Counted from the first letter of the stretch, positions 8,578-17,810 are shown. The stretch is DNA of 64,000 nucleotides from Thiomonas arsenitoxydans (GCF_000253115.1 NC_014145.1:3412001-3476000); one strand, 5' to 3'. Notes: generated by a model from the letters alone, not told the origin. Numbers and translations: made by a program.

Positions 8578-10239
8578 TCAGTCTGCCGCGTAGATGTCGC
8601 GATCTTTGGTTTCCGGCAGGAAGAACAGGCCGATGACAAAGGTGCCCGCAGCAATGATGACGGGGTACCACAGGCCGTAATAGATGTTGCCGTTCTGCGC
8701 CACCAGAGCGAAGGCGATGGTGGGCAGCAGGCCGCCGAACCAGCCGTTGCCGATGTGATAGGGCAGGCTCATCGAGGTGTAGCGGATGCGGGTCGGGAAC
8801 AACTCGACCAGCGCCGCCGCAATCGGCCCGTACACCATGGTGACGAAAATCACCAGCAGCGCCAGGATGGCGATCACCATCGGCAAGTTCATCTGCGCCG
8901 GGTCGGCCTTGGCCGGGTAGCCCGCCGCCTTGAGCGCGGCGCCGATTTCTTTCTTCAGCGCGGCCTCTTTGGCCTTGAATTCATCGGGCGGCAAATCCTT
9001 GGCGCCGACCACGGTGATGGTCTTGTCGCCAATCTGAATGACCGCCGGGCCGGTGCCAGACACGGTGTTGTAGTTGGCCGAGTTGGCCGCCAGCATCTGC
9101 TTGGCGATGTCGCAGGATGAGGTGAACTTCGCCGTGCCGGTGGGGTTGAACTGGAAGGTGCACTGCGATTGATCGACCGTGAGCGTGACCGGCGAGTTCT
9201 GCACCGCCCGGTACAGCGCCGGGTTGGCGTAGTGGGTAAGCGCCTGGAACAGCGGGAAGTAGGTCAGCGCAGCAATCGCACAGCCCGCCAGGATGATGGG
9301 CTTGCGGCCGATTTTGTCGGACAGGGAGCCGAACACGACAAAGAACGGTGTACCGATCAACAAGGCTGCGGCAATCAGCAGGTTAGCCGTCACCGCATCG
9401 ACCTTGAGCGTCTGCGTGAGGAAAAACAGCGCGTAGAACTGCCCCGTGTACCAGACCACGGCCTGGCCAGCCACCAGACCCAGCAGGGCGAGGATGACGT
9501 ACTTCAGATTGCCCCAGCGCGCAAACGCCTCGGTCAGCGGTGCCTTGGACGCCTTGCCATCGGCCTTCATTTTGATGAAGGCAGGAGACTCGTTGAGCTT
9601 GAGTCGAATCCAGACCGATACGGCGAGCAGGGCGATGGACACGAGGAAAGGCACACGCCAGCCCCAGGCGTTGAACGCGTCTTCGCCCAGCAGCGTGCGC
9701 GTGCCGAGAATGACCAGCAGCGACAGGAACAGCCCCAGCGTGGCCGTGGTCTGAATCCACGAGGTGTAGGCGCCGCGCTTGTTGGCCGGCGCGTGTTCAG
9801 CGACATAGGTGGCGGCGCCGCCGTATTCCCCGCCGAGCGCCAGGCCTTGCAGCAGACGCAGTGCGATGAGAATGACCGGTGCAGCCGCGCCGATGGCCGC
9901 ATAGTTGGGCAGCACGCCGACGATGAACGTCGACAGACCCATGATCAGAATGGTGACGAGGAAGGTGTATTTGCGGCCGATCATGTCGCCCAGCCGACCG
10001 AACAGCAGAGCGCCAAACGGTCGCACGATGAAGCCTGCGGCAAACGCCAGCAGCGCGAAGATGAACGCCGATCCCGCATCCAGTCCAGCGAAGAACTGCT
10101 TGGCGATGATGGCCGCCAGCGAGCCGTAGAGGTAGAAGTCGTACCACTCGAATACCGTGCCGAGCGATGAGGCGAAGATCACCTTCTTCTCGCCCGCCGT
10201 CATGGGGCGCGCTTTTGCGCCCATTGCAATGGAAGCCAT
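8578..10239 (-). CDS. MFS transporter of the metabolite:H+ symporter type with a large loop insert
   Basis: A 553-residue permease. The N-terminus reads FASSLGTVFEWYDFYLYGSL, the hallmark of the metabolite:H+ symporter group (ProP, ShiA and KgtP relatives). RPFGALLFGRLGDMIGRK and SDKIGRKP are the MFS loop motifs. Uptake of an organic acid or osmolyte with protons is likely; the substrate cannot be read. Roughly residues 335-445 form a soluble insert between membrane spans with two Cys residues, so the protein is longer than E. coli ProP. I chose the ATG at 10239 because GGAGACTTGAGC precedes it. A longer frame to 10311 lacks such a site. Confidence 0.85.
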   Translation of the reverse strand: MASIAMGAKARPMTAGEKKVIFASSLGTVFEWYDFYLYGSLAAIIAKQFFAGLDAGSAFIFALLAFAAGFIVRPFGALLFGRLGDMIGRKYTFLVTILIMGLSTFIVGVLPNYAAIGAAAPVILIALRLLQGLALGGEYGGAATYVAEHAPANKRGAYTSWIQTTATLGLFLSLLVILGTRTLLGEDAFNAWGWRVPFLVSIALLAVSVWIRLKLNESPAFIKMKADGKASKAPLTEAFARWGNLKYVILALLGLVAGQAVVWYTGQFYALFFLTQTLKVDAVTANLLIAAALLIGTPFFVVFGSLSDKIGRKPIILAGCAIAALTYFPLFQALTHYANPALYRAVQNSPVTLTVDQSQCTFQFNPTGTAKFTSSCDIAKQMLAANSANYNTVSGTGPAVIQIGDKTITVVGAKDLPPDEFKAKEAALKKEIGAALKAAGYPAKADPAQMNLPMVIAILALLVIFVTMVYGPIAAALVELFPTRIRYTSMSLPYHIGNGWFGGLLPTIAFALVAQNGNIYYGLWYPVIIAAGTFVIGLFFLPETKDRDIYAAD

Positions 10240-10592
10240 GCTCAAGTCTCCTGGATGTGGACGTGGGCGTGGCGTCGCTGCTGGGTCTTCCACCCGAGGC
10301 CCGCAACGCAACGCATCAACCCCGCGGCGTCAACGTGTTACAGCACGTCACGGGAATGACGGATTGTTTTCAGCCTAGCTGACCATGCGCTGACAGTCGG
10401 GCGGATGAAAATCTAGGGAAAACACGAAGCTGCAGTGCAGCAATTTCAGGGCTGCGCACCTTTCTTGCAAGTTTCATCGCATGAAATCACTCGTATCCGA
10501 ACATTGTTGCATTGCGGTATTCCCGCATGCGCCAAAGCGTATGGACGAAAAAAAACCGGCACAAGGCCGGTTTTCTGGAGCTGCGGACTGGC
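10240..10592. other. Intergenic region upstream of the MHS transporter gene
   Basis: About 350 bp between two minus-strand genes. It should hold the promoter of the transporter and, near its left end, the terminator of the sulfurtransferase gene. A short inverted repeat, TTTCAT-CGC-ATGAAA, lies at 10472-10486 and could be a regulator site; nothing in the sequence shows which protein would bind. No convincing gene is seen. Confidence 0.5.
10545..10574 (-). terminator. Rho-independent terminator after the sulfurtransferase gene
   Basis: A 9-bp stem, AAAACCGGC / GCCGGTTTT, at 10552-10574 with loop ACAAG. Read on the minus strand it is followed by a run of eight T residues, so it ends transcription of the rhodanese gene that stops at 10593. 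Confidence 0.9.
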
Positions 10593-11567
10593 TCAGCCAG
10601 GCAGGCCCACGGTGGGGTTGCCGAGGTTGGTCCACTCGTTCATCGAACCGGCGTAAAGCTTGGAATTCTTGTTGCCGAGAATTTCATGCACCACGAACCA
10701 GGCGCCCGAGGCCAGGTGGCCGGTGTTGCAGTAGGTGGTCGTCGGCGCGGTGTCGCTGATATTGAAGTCGTGGAAGATCTTCTTGTAGTCGGCCGCGCTC
10801 ATGAACATGGCCGCGCCATGATCATCCTTGACGATGGCGTCGATCGGGAACGACTTGGCGCCGGCCAGATGGCCCGCCGTCTTGTTGATCGGCTTCTTGG
10901 CAATGCCCAGGTACTGGGCGGTGGGGCGGGCGTCGATGAATTGCTCGGTGCCGCTCTTCTCGCCTTCCTTGACATCATTCAGACCGGCCAACAGCGCCTT
11001 GTCTTCGCCCGTGGCTTTCCAGTCACCCATTTTCTTGGGCGCGGGCTTGATGCTCACCGGATAGCCGGCATTGATCCAGGCGTTGGTACCGCCGTTGAGG
11101 ATGGCGATCTGATCGGCGGGCACGCCGAAATAGCGCATCTGGAAGTACAGGCGAGTGCCGCGGTCCATTGCGAACACGGCGTTGCCGGTCGGCACGATGA
11201 CGTAAGGCTTGCCGCTGTTCACGCCTGCCGCGTCCATGACCTTGGTGAAGTATTCAGCAGTCGGCATCATGGCCTTGAGCTTGACGCCGTCGACCGTGCG
11301 CTCTTCACGAATGTCGTTGAAGTTCACCAGATCAGCGCCCGCGATATGGCCGCCGCTCTTTTTCACAAAATGGTCTTTGCCCATGACCGGCTCTTCGTCA
11401 TAGGCTTTCATGCTGCCGCCGCCACGAATATCGATGACGGTGACGTCGCTCTGGTGCGCCTTCAGCCACTGGGGCGTGACCAGCGGGCCAGGCACGTTCA
11501 TGGCGAAAGCGGCGTGGGCTGCGCCCATTCCAATGGCGGCTGCGATCAGGGTTTTGGCAAGTTTCAT
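10593..11567 (-). CDS. Exported two-domain rhodanese, probable thiosulfate sulfurtransferase
   Basis: A 324-residue protein with a Sec-type signal peptide (MKLAKTLIAAAIGMGAAHAA, cleavage near residue 22) and two rhodanese domains. The N-terminal domain (about 30-175) contains VIDIRGGG and lacks an active-site Cys at the usual place. The C-terminal domain (about 205-315) carries the loop TYCNTGHLASGAW with Cys280 as the sulfur-accepting residue. It probably moves sulfane sulfur from thiosulfate or persulfides in the periplasm. I chose the ATG at 11567, which is preceded by GAGGAGCCAA and gives a clean signal peptide. A longer frame to 11699 has neither. It is followed by a strong terminator and appears monocistronic. 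Confidence 0.85.
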   Translation of the reverse strand: MKLAKTLIAAAIGMGAAHAAFAMNVPGPLVTPQWLKAHQSDVTVIDIRGGGSMKAYDEEPVMGKDHFVKKSGGHIAGADLVNFNDIREERTVDGVKLKAMMPTAEYFTKVMDAAGVNSGKPYVIVPTGNAVFAMDRGTRLYFQMRYFGVPADQIAILNGGTNAWINAGYPVSIKPAPKKMGDWKATGEDKALLAGLNDVKEGEKSGTEQFIDARPTAQYLGIAKKPINKTAGHLAGAKSFPIDAIVKDDHGAAMFMSAADYKKIFHDFNISDTAPTTTYCNTGHLASGAWFVVHEILGNKNSKLYAGSMNEWTNLGNPTVGLPG

Positions 11568-12157
11568 TTGGCTCCTCACGAGGTTGGTTTCTTCGCCGAT
11601 CTCAGTAGTCAGCGATGGATAGTCGCCGCACCGACCGACCGGTCTGCGCGGCACTGCATGCGCCACCCGCAACCAGGCTCGGCGCGGGCGGTACGACATT
11701 CGGTGGATGCTTGTTTTCAGCGCAGCGGCGAAACAAACGAAACGCCGCTGCAGGATGTCTCCAGATCGTTGTTTTTTTCCTCAGCCCTCCGGTGCCGCGA
11801 ACGCAGCACCACAGTGCACTCCCTGCTCGATGGGGCGGCGTCATCCGGGGTACAACCGCATCACGCCTAGCCAAGCCTTACAGCAACGAGGAGCAAAACT
11901 TGGATGACTGCACTTTAAGCAGATGTCAACGCGGAAACTAGGGCCAGTATGTATCAACTGTGACCTGGCGTATCGGCGGCGCGCTTTGCGGCGCACCGGA
12001 CATTCTGTGCAAAAAATCACACTTGACTGAATACAAGCGTAAAGCGGCCCGCACATTCCTAGACCGACCCTGAGCCTGATTTTTAAAGTCCTTCTCATGG
12101 CTGGCGGCAACCGCCCCGGCATGTTGCGTTCACAACCTCTCTCAAAAAGGACAACTC
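11568..12157. other. 590-bp intergenic region between divergent genes
   Basis: This stretch separates the sulfurtransferase gene (minus) from the CZB protein gene (plus) and should hold both promoters. A GC-rich segment near 11620-11655 contains an isolated GACCGGTC core without matching flanks. Short open frames in it have no family resemblance and no plausible ribosome sites. I see no RNA gene or repeat that I can name. Confidence 0.5.
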
Positions 12158-12619
12158 ATGGGACTTCTCGCTTGGCTGCGCCGCCACGACCTCGGTCTGC
12201 TTCCCGCCACCGACACTCACCTGGCCCCCGAAATCGACCCGGAAGAAGACCACTTCGACGGGCTCTATCTGGGGCAGGCGGTGCAAGGCCATCTCAACTG
12301 GAAAAAGCGCCTCAAGGCCATCATCGTCGACGGTCAGCAAGATGATGTGGACATCGCCTCGGTCGCCGTGGACGATCAGTGCGCTCTGGGTCAATGGCTG
12401 CATGGTCGCGCCAAGGGCCGATACGGACACCTGCCCGAATATGCGCGCCTGCGAAAGATGCACGCCGAGTTCCACCTCGCTGCGGCGCAGGTGCTGCTGA
12501 GCAGCCGCAACGCCCAGCGCGAAGAAGCCGAAAAATTGCTGCGTGGCCCGTTCAGCGCCCTGTCTGATCAGGTTCAGCTGGAACTGGTGCGGTTTTACGC
12601 TGCGGCGCGGCCGAATTGA
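12158..12619 (+). CDS. Stand-alone CZB (chemoreceptor zinc-binding) domain protein
   Basis: A 153-residue cytoplasmic protein. About residues 40-115 show the CZB pattern: His45 with Trp48 (GHLNWKKRLK), Cys75 in QCALGQWL, and His102 plus His106 in MHAEFHLAAA. This is the 3-His/1-Cys zinc site known from CZB domains. CZB usually sits at the end of chemoreceptors or diguanylate cyclases, where zinc or oxidants such as hypochlorous acid tune signalling. Here there is no attached output domain and no membrane span. AAAGGACAACTC precedes the ATG. The gene is followed by mscL on the same strand, 134 bp away. The partner protein is unknown. Confidence 0.8.
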   Translation: MGLLAWLRRHDLGLLPATDTHLAPEIDPEEDHFDGLYLGQAVQGHLNWKKRLKAIIVDGQQDDVDIASVAVDDQCALGQWLHGRAKGRYGHLPEYARLRKMHAEFHLAAAQVLLSSRNAQREEAEKLLRGPFSALSDQVQLELVRFYAAARPN

Positions 12620-12753
12620 TCGTTCCCGGGCGATAGACTGTAAAAAACCCTCTAAAACAGGGTGCGGCGCTAGGGAATTGCCCATTTTTCCCGCAAAATC
12701 CGCGCCGTGCGTGAGGTATTCACGCCCTTCCCCCACCGGTTGAGGAGCCCCGT

Positions 12754-13176
12754 ATGTCCCTGATGAAAGATTTCAAAGAGTTTGCCGTCAAAGGCAATGT
12801 GATCGACTTGGCCGTTGCCGTGATCATCGGCGGCGCGTTTGGCAAAATCGTCGAATCGCTGGTCGGCGATGTCATCATGCCGATTGTTGGCGCGGTCATC
12901 GGCAAACTGGATTTCTCCAATCTGTTCATCGTCCTGGGCAAAGTGCCCGCCGGTACCGAAATGACGCTGGCGGCGCTCAAAAAAGCCGGCGTGCCGGTGC
13001 TGGCTTATGGCAGCTTCATCACCGTGGCCGTGAACTTCATCATCCTGGCCTTCATCATTTTCATGATGGTGCGCATGATTTCCAAGCTCAAGCACGCCGA
13101 GCCGCCGGCCCCCCCCGCACCCACGCCGGAAGACACCGTGCTGCTGCGCGAAATTCGCGACGCGCTGAAGAAGTAA
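12754..13176 (+). CDS. mscL: Large-conductance mechanosensitive channel MscL
   Basis: A 140-residue membrane channel. The start, [20 protein letters not shown], is the amphipathic helix and first transmembrane helix of Msc[19 protein letters not shown] follows, and the second membrane helix is near residues 83-108. A charged C-terminal helix ends in [11 protein letters not shown]. It opens under hypo-osmotic stress to release solutes and forms a pentamer in the inner membrane. Length is typical of the family. TGAGGAGCCCCGT precedes the ATG. Confidence 0.97.
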   Translation: MSLMKDFKEFAVKGNVIDLAVAVIIGGAFGKIVESLVGDVIMPIVGAVIGKLDFSNLFIVLGKVPAGTEMTLAALKKAGVPVLAYGSFITVAVNFIILAFIIFMMVRMISKLKHAEPPAPPAPTPEDTVLLREIRDALKK

Positions 13177-13209
13177 ATCAAGGTCTGTGCCCCGTCAGGC
13201 CGCCAACAC

Positions 13210-15231
13210 TCAGGCTTGCCGGGGCAGTTCGGCCCAGAACATCGCCCCCTCTCCGGGGCGCGATGTCACGCCGGCAGCGCCGCCATGCTTTTCGGCCACC
13301 AGCCGCACGTAGTAAAGGCCTAGGCCGGTGCTGCCTGACAGCGGCGTGCCCGGCCCCTCATGGGCGCGGCTGAAGCGCTGGAACAGCCGGGCCGACTGCT
13401 CCGGCGTCAGCCCCGGCCCCTGATCCCGCACCCAGAAGCGCACCGTGTGCGGCGCGAGCGTGGCGCCGAGGATCACCTTCGAGCCTGCCGGGCTGTGCTG
13501 CACTGCGTTGCGCAGCAGATTGGTGGTCAGACGTTCCAGGGCGTCGAAATCGCCCCGCACCCAGATCGGATCGTCTGGAATTTCTCGGACAAAGCGCACC
13601 CCTTGCGCCAGCGCCTCGTCATAAGCGAAGTCGGCGGCCTGATGCAGCACCGCGCCCAACTCGATTTCGACCAGGGCCGACGGCTCCAGCGACTGCGCGC
13701 GCGACAGATCGAGAAAGCCTTGTGAGAGGTTCAGCGCACGGCGAAGCTGGGTGAGCAGGCGGTCGCGCGCCGCAACGTCCATCTTGCCAGACTGCAGCAG
13801 TTGCACGGCGCCAGCCAGCGGCGCGCGCACGTCGTGGCTGATGAAGGCCAGCGCATCGTCGCGGCGGGTTTGCAGATCGCGCAAACGCTGCTGCGCGGCC
13901 TGCACCTCCAGAATGCGGCGTTCGAAACTCAGTCGCTTGTGCTTTGCGGGCGCATCGCCTTCTGGCGACTCGCGCACGGTACGGCGCAACTGGCGCAGTT
14001 CTCCGTCCAGATGGCGTCTGGCCGCCTCCAGCCGTCGCCAGCCCCACAAAGGGTAGGCGGAAAGCGCCGCCACCAGCGCCCCGCCGGGCGCGACCCACCA
14101 ACCCGTCAGCAGGGGCAGCGCGGCAGCGGAGCCCACCAGAACCAGCCCCCAAGCCACGCTGGCGATCAGCCCGCCCAGGGGCATGAGCCGCGGCAGCCAG
14201 AGCAAAGGCGCGAGCGCGAGCAAGGCCGTGATGAGCAAACTCCAGACCGGCGCGGCGACATGGATGAGCGTGCCATCGCGCAGCGCGATGAGGGTGTTGG
14301 CCAGCACCTCCACGCCAGGCATGGGCGCGCCCTGCGTCGTCACCGGGGTAGCCAGAAAATCGCCCAGGCCCGCGGCAGTTGCGCCGATCAGCACCACCTG
14401 GCTGCGCAGGGCGCCGGGCGGCACGACGCCGTCGAGCACCGCGCTGGCGGACAGTCGCGGCACCGTACCGCTGGGGCCGACGAACCGCAGCCGCCGCTGG
14501 TCGGCGGCGGCCAGGGCGTAGGGATGGGACGGCACGGCGCTCTGCGCGGGCCGTGGCGCGCTGCCGCGCACGGGCTGATGGGCGATGGTGAGCAGGGTCT
14601 GCGCCATGAGAGGCCAGACCGGCGCGCCCACGCCCTCCCAGAGATAGACGCTGCGCGCCACGCCATCGCCGTCGAGCTGCACGCCGATGCGGCCCAGACC
14701 CGCCGCGGCCGCCGCAAGCTGGGGGATGGGCAGGCCTTCAACGATCTGCCCGCCGCTGCGCAGACTGTCGAGCACCACGGGCAGCGCCACCTTGCCGCAG
14801 GCCTGCAACGACTGAGCCAGCGCGGCGTTGCCCGCCGCGTCGCTGCCCGCTTCGGTGAAGGCGATGTCGAGCCCGACCGCGGCGGCGCCCGCGCGGCAGA
14901 CCGCATCCACCAGCCGGGCGTCGGTAGCGCGGGGCCAGGGCCAGGCGCCCAGCCGGTCGAGACTGTGCGAGTCGATGGCGACGATGACCACGCCCTGCGG
15001 CGGCACGACCGGCTGCAGCCGCTGCCCCAGATCGAACACCAGATGATCGATGCGCTGCAGCACCCCGCTGAGGCTCAGACCGAGCGCCAGAATCAGCAGC
15101 AGAGCGCCAATGCGCAGAATCTCCAGCCCAGGTCGCCAGCGGGCCGAGCGCGCCGTGCCGGATTCAGCAGGCCGAGCCAACCGCTCGCGAGACTCGCCGA
15201 GGCGCAGCAAACGCGCGAATCCGGTTTTCAC
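13210..15231 (-). CDS. CHASE2-domain sensor histidine kinase
   Basis: A 673-residue membrane kinase. A first membrane span near 38-56 is followed by a periplasmic CHASE2 sensor (about 57-320, with VVIVAIDSHSLDRLGAWPWP near its start). Three spans follow at about 325-395, then a short coiled region. The kinase core has the H-box FISHDVRAPL with phosphoacceptor His466, the N-box NLLRNAVQHSP, and ATP-binding glycines in DQGPGLTP and GSTGLGLYYVRL. It presumably phosphorylates the response regulator encoded two genes upstream in the same minus-strand set. The CHASE2 ligand is unknown. It starts 15 bp after the FecR-LysM gene, which fits an operon. Confidence 0.92.
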   Translation of the reverse strand: MKTGFARLLRLGESRERLARPAESGTARSARWRPGLEILRIGALLLILALGLSLSGVLQRIDHLVFDLGQRLQPVVPPQGVVIVAIDSHSLDRLGAWPWPRATDARLVDAVCRAGAAAVGLDIAFTEAGSDAAGNAALAQSLQACGKVALPVVLDSLRSGGQIVEGLPIPQLAAAAAGLGRIGVQLDGDGVARSVYLWEGVGAPVWPLMAQTLLTIAHQPVRGSAPRPAQSAVPSHPYALAAADQRRLRFVGPSGTVPRLSASAVLDGVVPPGALRSQVVLIGATAAGLGDFLATPVTTQGAPMPGVEVLANTLIALRDGTLIHVAAPVWSLLITALLALAPLLWLPRLMPLGGLIASVAWGLVLVGSAAALPLLTGWWVAPGGALVAALSAYPLWGWRRLEAARRHLDGELRQLRRTVRESPEGDAPAKHKRLSFERRILEVQAAQQRLRDLQTRRDDALAFISHDVRAPLAGAVQLLQSGKMDVAARDRLLTQLRRALNLSQGFLDLSRAQSLEPSALVEIELGAVLHQAADFAYDEALAQGVRFVREIPDDPIWVRGDFDALERLTTNLLRNAVQHSPAGSKVILGATLAPHTVRFWVRDQGPGLTPEQSARLFQRFSRAHEGPGTPLSGSTGLGLYYVRLVAEKHGGAAGVTSRPGEGAMFWAELPRQA

Positions 15232-15246
15232 AGCGGCTTCACGACG

Positions 15247-16959
15247 TCACAGGGCGGGCAGCAAAGGAATCAGCAGCAGCCAGAGGTCGGGATAGCGCGG
15301 CGGCACATCGATGACCTGCACCACCGGCGGCCCCTGCGTGCCGTCGCTGTCGTCCACCAGCCGCGCGCCGAGGTAGCGCTTGCCCGAAGACGGCCGCGGC
15401 AAGGTCAGCGCGCCGCCCGGCGTTTGCATCTGCGCCAGCGCCGGTTGCAGGTTGGCGTGGTCAGACAGCGTCAGCGCGTAATGTTGTCCTGACGGGGCGG
15501 CAGGCAAGTCGAGCAGCAGATGATCGCGGTCGAATCGCATCGTCGCCTTGGCCAGATCGGCCGGCCCGGGGCCCGGCACATAGCGGAAGGTCTGCGGCGG
15601 GCTCCACGGCCCCTGCTGCCCCTGCGCGTCGATGCTGGCCACGCGCCAGTGCCAGACGCCCGCGGCGAGATCGGCGGGCGGCGTCCAGTGCGCGCCCTGC
15701 TGTTCGACGTCGTACAGCGGCCGCGCGAAATCATCCTGCGCGGCCAGTTGCAGATGGGAACGCGCCACGTCCAGCAACTCCGACCAGGCCAGCCTGGGCC
15801 GCGCCACACGCACCGTCGCCCCGGCCGCCGGGGCGGTCAGCATCGGGAAAAAAGGCCGCGCGAACACGGTGAAGGCGTGCGACGCGTCCTGTCCCTGCAA
15901 GCCGTTGGCGTCGACCGCGCGCAGCCGCAGCACATAGCGGCCATTGGGCAGATCGGCCACACTGAGGGTCTTGCCGGTACTGGTTTTCTGCACCAGCACC
16001 TGCGCGCTATCGCTCTCGGCCAGCACCTGGCCGAACCACGACACCGCCCCGGCCTGCGCGGGCAGGGTGAAGCGCAGCGGGAGCTGTTCAAACAGGCTCG
16101 GCAAGGCCGACACATCGGGCGACGGCAACAGCCGCACCGGCGGCAGCGGCGGCTGCCCCGTACGCGCCAGCGAACCCATGCCCGCATCCACCCGCACCTG
16201 CGCGCCCGCAGCCTGCAGCTCGACCGCGCCGCCCAGGGTTTCCTCCCGCGTGGCCTCGGCGCCCGCCCCGACGCGGAACCGGGTGCCGCGCACCACGGCC
16301 TGGGCCGACGGGGTGAGGATGCGCAGATTCTGATTGGGCAGGCGGCGAGGGTTGTCCTGAATGTCGATCTGTCCTTGCTGCAGACGCAGCCGGGTGTCGG
16401 CCATCAGTCCGTCGGCGTAGAGGCTCAGCGTGTCGAGCGTCAGGGCGCTGCCGGGCTGCAACGCCAGACGGGTGCCGTTGGCCAGTTCGATGACGGCGCT
16501 GCCCGAATCCGGCACTTGAACCTGCGCGCCGGCGGCCAGGGTCTGACCCGGTTGGGCGTCTTGCCAGGCCTCAGTCGCCTGCGCCCGCCAGCGCACCGCG
16601 CCGAAAGCCTGCACCAGTTGCGCCTTGGAGGGCTGCTGCCGCAGCAGGTCGGCGGGAAACAGCAAGACGGTGCCCGGCGGAATCTGCCGTGGATTGCCCA
16701 CCCGGTTGTCGCGCTGGATCTGCGGCCACTGCGCCGGGTCTCGCAAATAACGCTGTCCCAGACCGATGAGGGTGTCGCCCGGCCGGACGGTGTAGCGCCA
16801 CATCGGTTCGCCCGAGACACTGGTAGTCGTTGGCGCGGTTTGCGCCAACGCCAGAGTCGGCACGATCACCCACGCGAAAACAGCCAGCAGCAAAGCGCGC
16901 AGGCGGGGGGATTGGCGGGCGGAAAGACGGGTGAAAAACAGGGGGGTCGGCAAACGCAT
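15247..16959 (-). CDS. Exported FecR-LysM domain protein
   Basis: A 570-residue protein with a signal peptide (hydrophobic RALLLAVFAWVIVPTLALA, about residues 21-39). A LysM domain follows at about 56-104 (YTVRPGDTLIGLGQRYL), then a FecR domain at about 150-250 (VVRGTRFRVG), then repeats that resemble Ig/FN3-type modules. LysM suggests peptidoglycan binding. FecR domains can pass periplasmic signals; together with the CHASE2 kinase this could be an envelope-sensing unit. A TTG at 17043 overlaps the stop of the response regulator gene and is an alternative, coupled start that would add 28 residues. I prefer the ATG at 16959 because it gives a normal signal peptide. Confidence 0.8.
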   Translation of the reverse strand: MRLPTPLFFTRLSARQSPRLRALLLAVFAWVIVPTLALAQTAPTTTSVSGEPMWRYTVRPGDTLIGLGQRYLRDPAQWPQIQRDNRVGNPRQIPPGTVLLFPADLLRQQPSKAQLVQAFGAVRWRAQATEAWQDAQPGQTLAAGAQVQVPDSGSAVIELANGTRLALQPGSALTLDTLSLYADGLMADTRLRLQQGQIDIQDNPRRLPNQNLRILTPSAQAVVRGTRFRVGAGAEATREETLGGAVELQAAGAQVRVDAGMGSLARTGQPPLPPVRLLPSPDVSALPSLFEQLPLRFTLPAQAGAVSWFGQVLAESDSAQVLVQKTSTGKTLSVADLPNGRYVLRLRAVDANGLQGQDASHAFTVFARPFFPMLTAPAAGATVRVARPRLAWSELLDVARSHLQLAAQDDFARPLYDVEQQGAHWTPPADLAAGVWHWRVASIDAQGQQGPWSPPQTFRYVPGPGPADLAKATMRFDRDHLLLDLPAAPSGQHYALTLSDHANLQPALAQMQTPGGALTLPRPSSGKRYLGARLVDDSDGTQGPPVVQVIDVPPRYPDLWLLLIPLLPAL

Positions 16960-17039
16960 CAGAGTCACATCCGGTTCGAGCCGCCGACAAAAAAGCGGCA
17001 AACCGACATTCTCAGCCCGGACGCGTTCAAGCGTCGGGT

Positions 17040-17810
17040 TCAATCGTCGAGTTCGGGCGGCACGGTCTGCGGCCCTTCGTCGGCGCTGCGGGCGCGCTCC
17101 AAGCGGTAGCCACGGCCATAGACCGACACCAGGCGCCAGCCCGATTCCGGCTGCAGGCGCAATTTGCGCCGCAGGGCGCTGACATGCACGTCCACCGTGC
17201 GGGTCTCGACCTCCGGACGCAGGCCCCAGATGGTCTGGATGAGAAAGTCGCGGGTCAGCAGGCGGTTGACGTTCTGCAGAAAGTGCAGCGCCAGATCGGT
17301 TTCGCGGTCGGTCAGTTCAACCCGCTCACCCTGCACAAAAATCTGCCGCCGCGAGCAGTCGGCCTCGATTTCGCCCAGACGCAGCCGCGCCGCGGGCAAA
17401 GTGCTGCCCGATCGGCGCAACACAGCCTGCAGCCGCGCCAGCAACACCGGGCGCGACAAGGGTTTGACCAGATAGTCGTCGGCCCCCGACTCCAGCGCCT
17501 GCACCACATCGGTTTCGGCATTGCGTCCGGTGAGGAAAATGACCGGGGGCACGTTGGCGCCCAGTTGCAGACGCAGTCGGCACAGCACATCCGGCCCGCT
17601 CAGGCCGGGCAGCATCCAGTCGAGCAGGCAGGCGTCGGCGCCGCCGCGCTCGACGGCGCGGGCGAATTCCTGCCCGTCCGTGTAGTGCTGCACGTCATAT
17701 CCAGCTTCGCGCAACCAGTCGGAAACCTCGTGAGCAATGAGCGGATCGTCTTCCAGGTACGCAATACGCAAGGCGAGAGTGGGTGGCACGGTTGAACTGA
17801 AAAATGTCAT
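17040..17810 (-). CDS. OmpR-family response regulator
   Basis: A 256-residue two-domain regulator. The receiver domain (about 15-130) has the acidic pair in YLEDDP, the phosphoacceptor Asp64 in CLLDWMLPG and the conserved Lys in DDYLVKPL. The C-terminal winged-helix domain (about 150-245) contains LTDRETDLALHFLQN and the TRTVDVHVSALRRKL recognition-helix signature. It is the first gene of the minus-strand set with the FecR-LysM and CHASE2 kinase genes and probably receives phosphate from that kinase. The start is uncertain: ATG at 17810 is used, a further ATG lies at 17846, and the receiver fold proper begins about 12 residues later. No strong ribosome site marks any of them. Confidence 0.88.
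   Translation of the reverse strand: MTFFSSTVPPTLALRIAYLEDDPLIAHEVSDWLREAGYDVQHYTDGQEFARAVERGGADACLLDWMLPGLSGPDVLCRLRLQLGANVPPVIFLTGRNAETDVVQALESGADDYLVKPLSRPVLLARLQAVLRRSGSTLPAARLRLGEIEADCSRRQIFVQGERVELTDRETDLALHFLQNVNRLLTRDFLIQTIWGLRPEVETRTVDVHVSALRRKLRLQPESGWRLVSVYGRGYRLERARSADEGPQTVPPELDD

Noticed and set aside
11633..11644. GACCGACCGGTC as a second PaaR operator
   Set aside because: Only the GACCGGTC core is symmetrical; the TTGACC-type flanks of the paa operator are missing and the neighbouring gene is a sulfurtransferase.
12023..12028. TTGACT as a -35 box for the CZB gene
   Set aside because: No acceptable -10 hexamer was found 16-18 bp downstream.
13801..15492. A 563-codon plus-strand frame rich in Gln, Arg and His
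   Set aside because: It is antisense to the CHASE2 kinase and FecR-LysM genes, with low-complexity composition and no domain.
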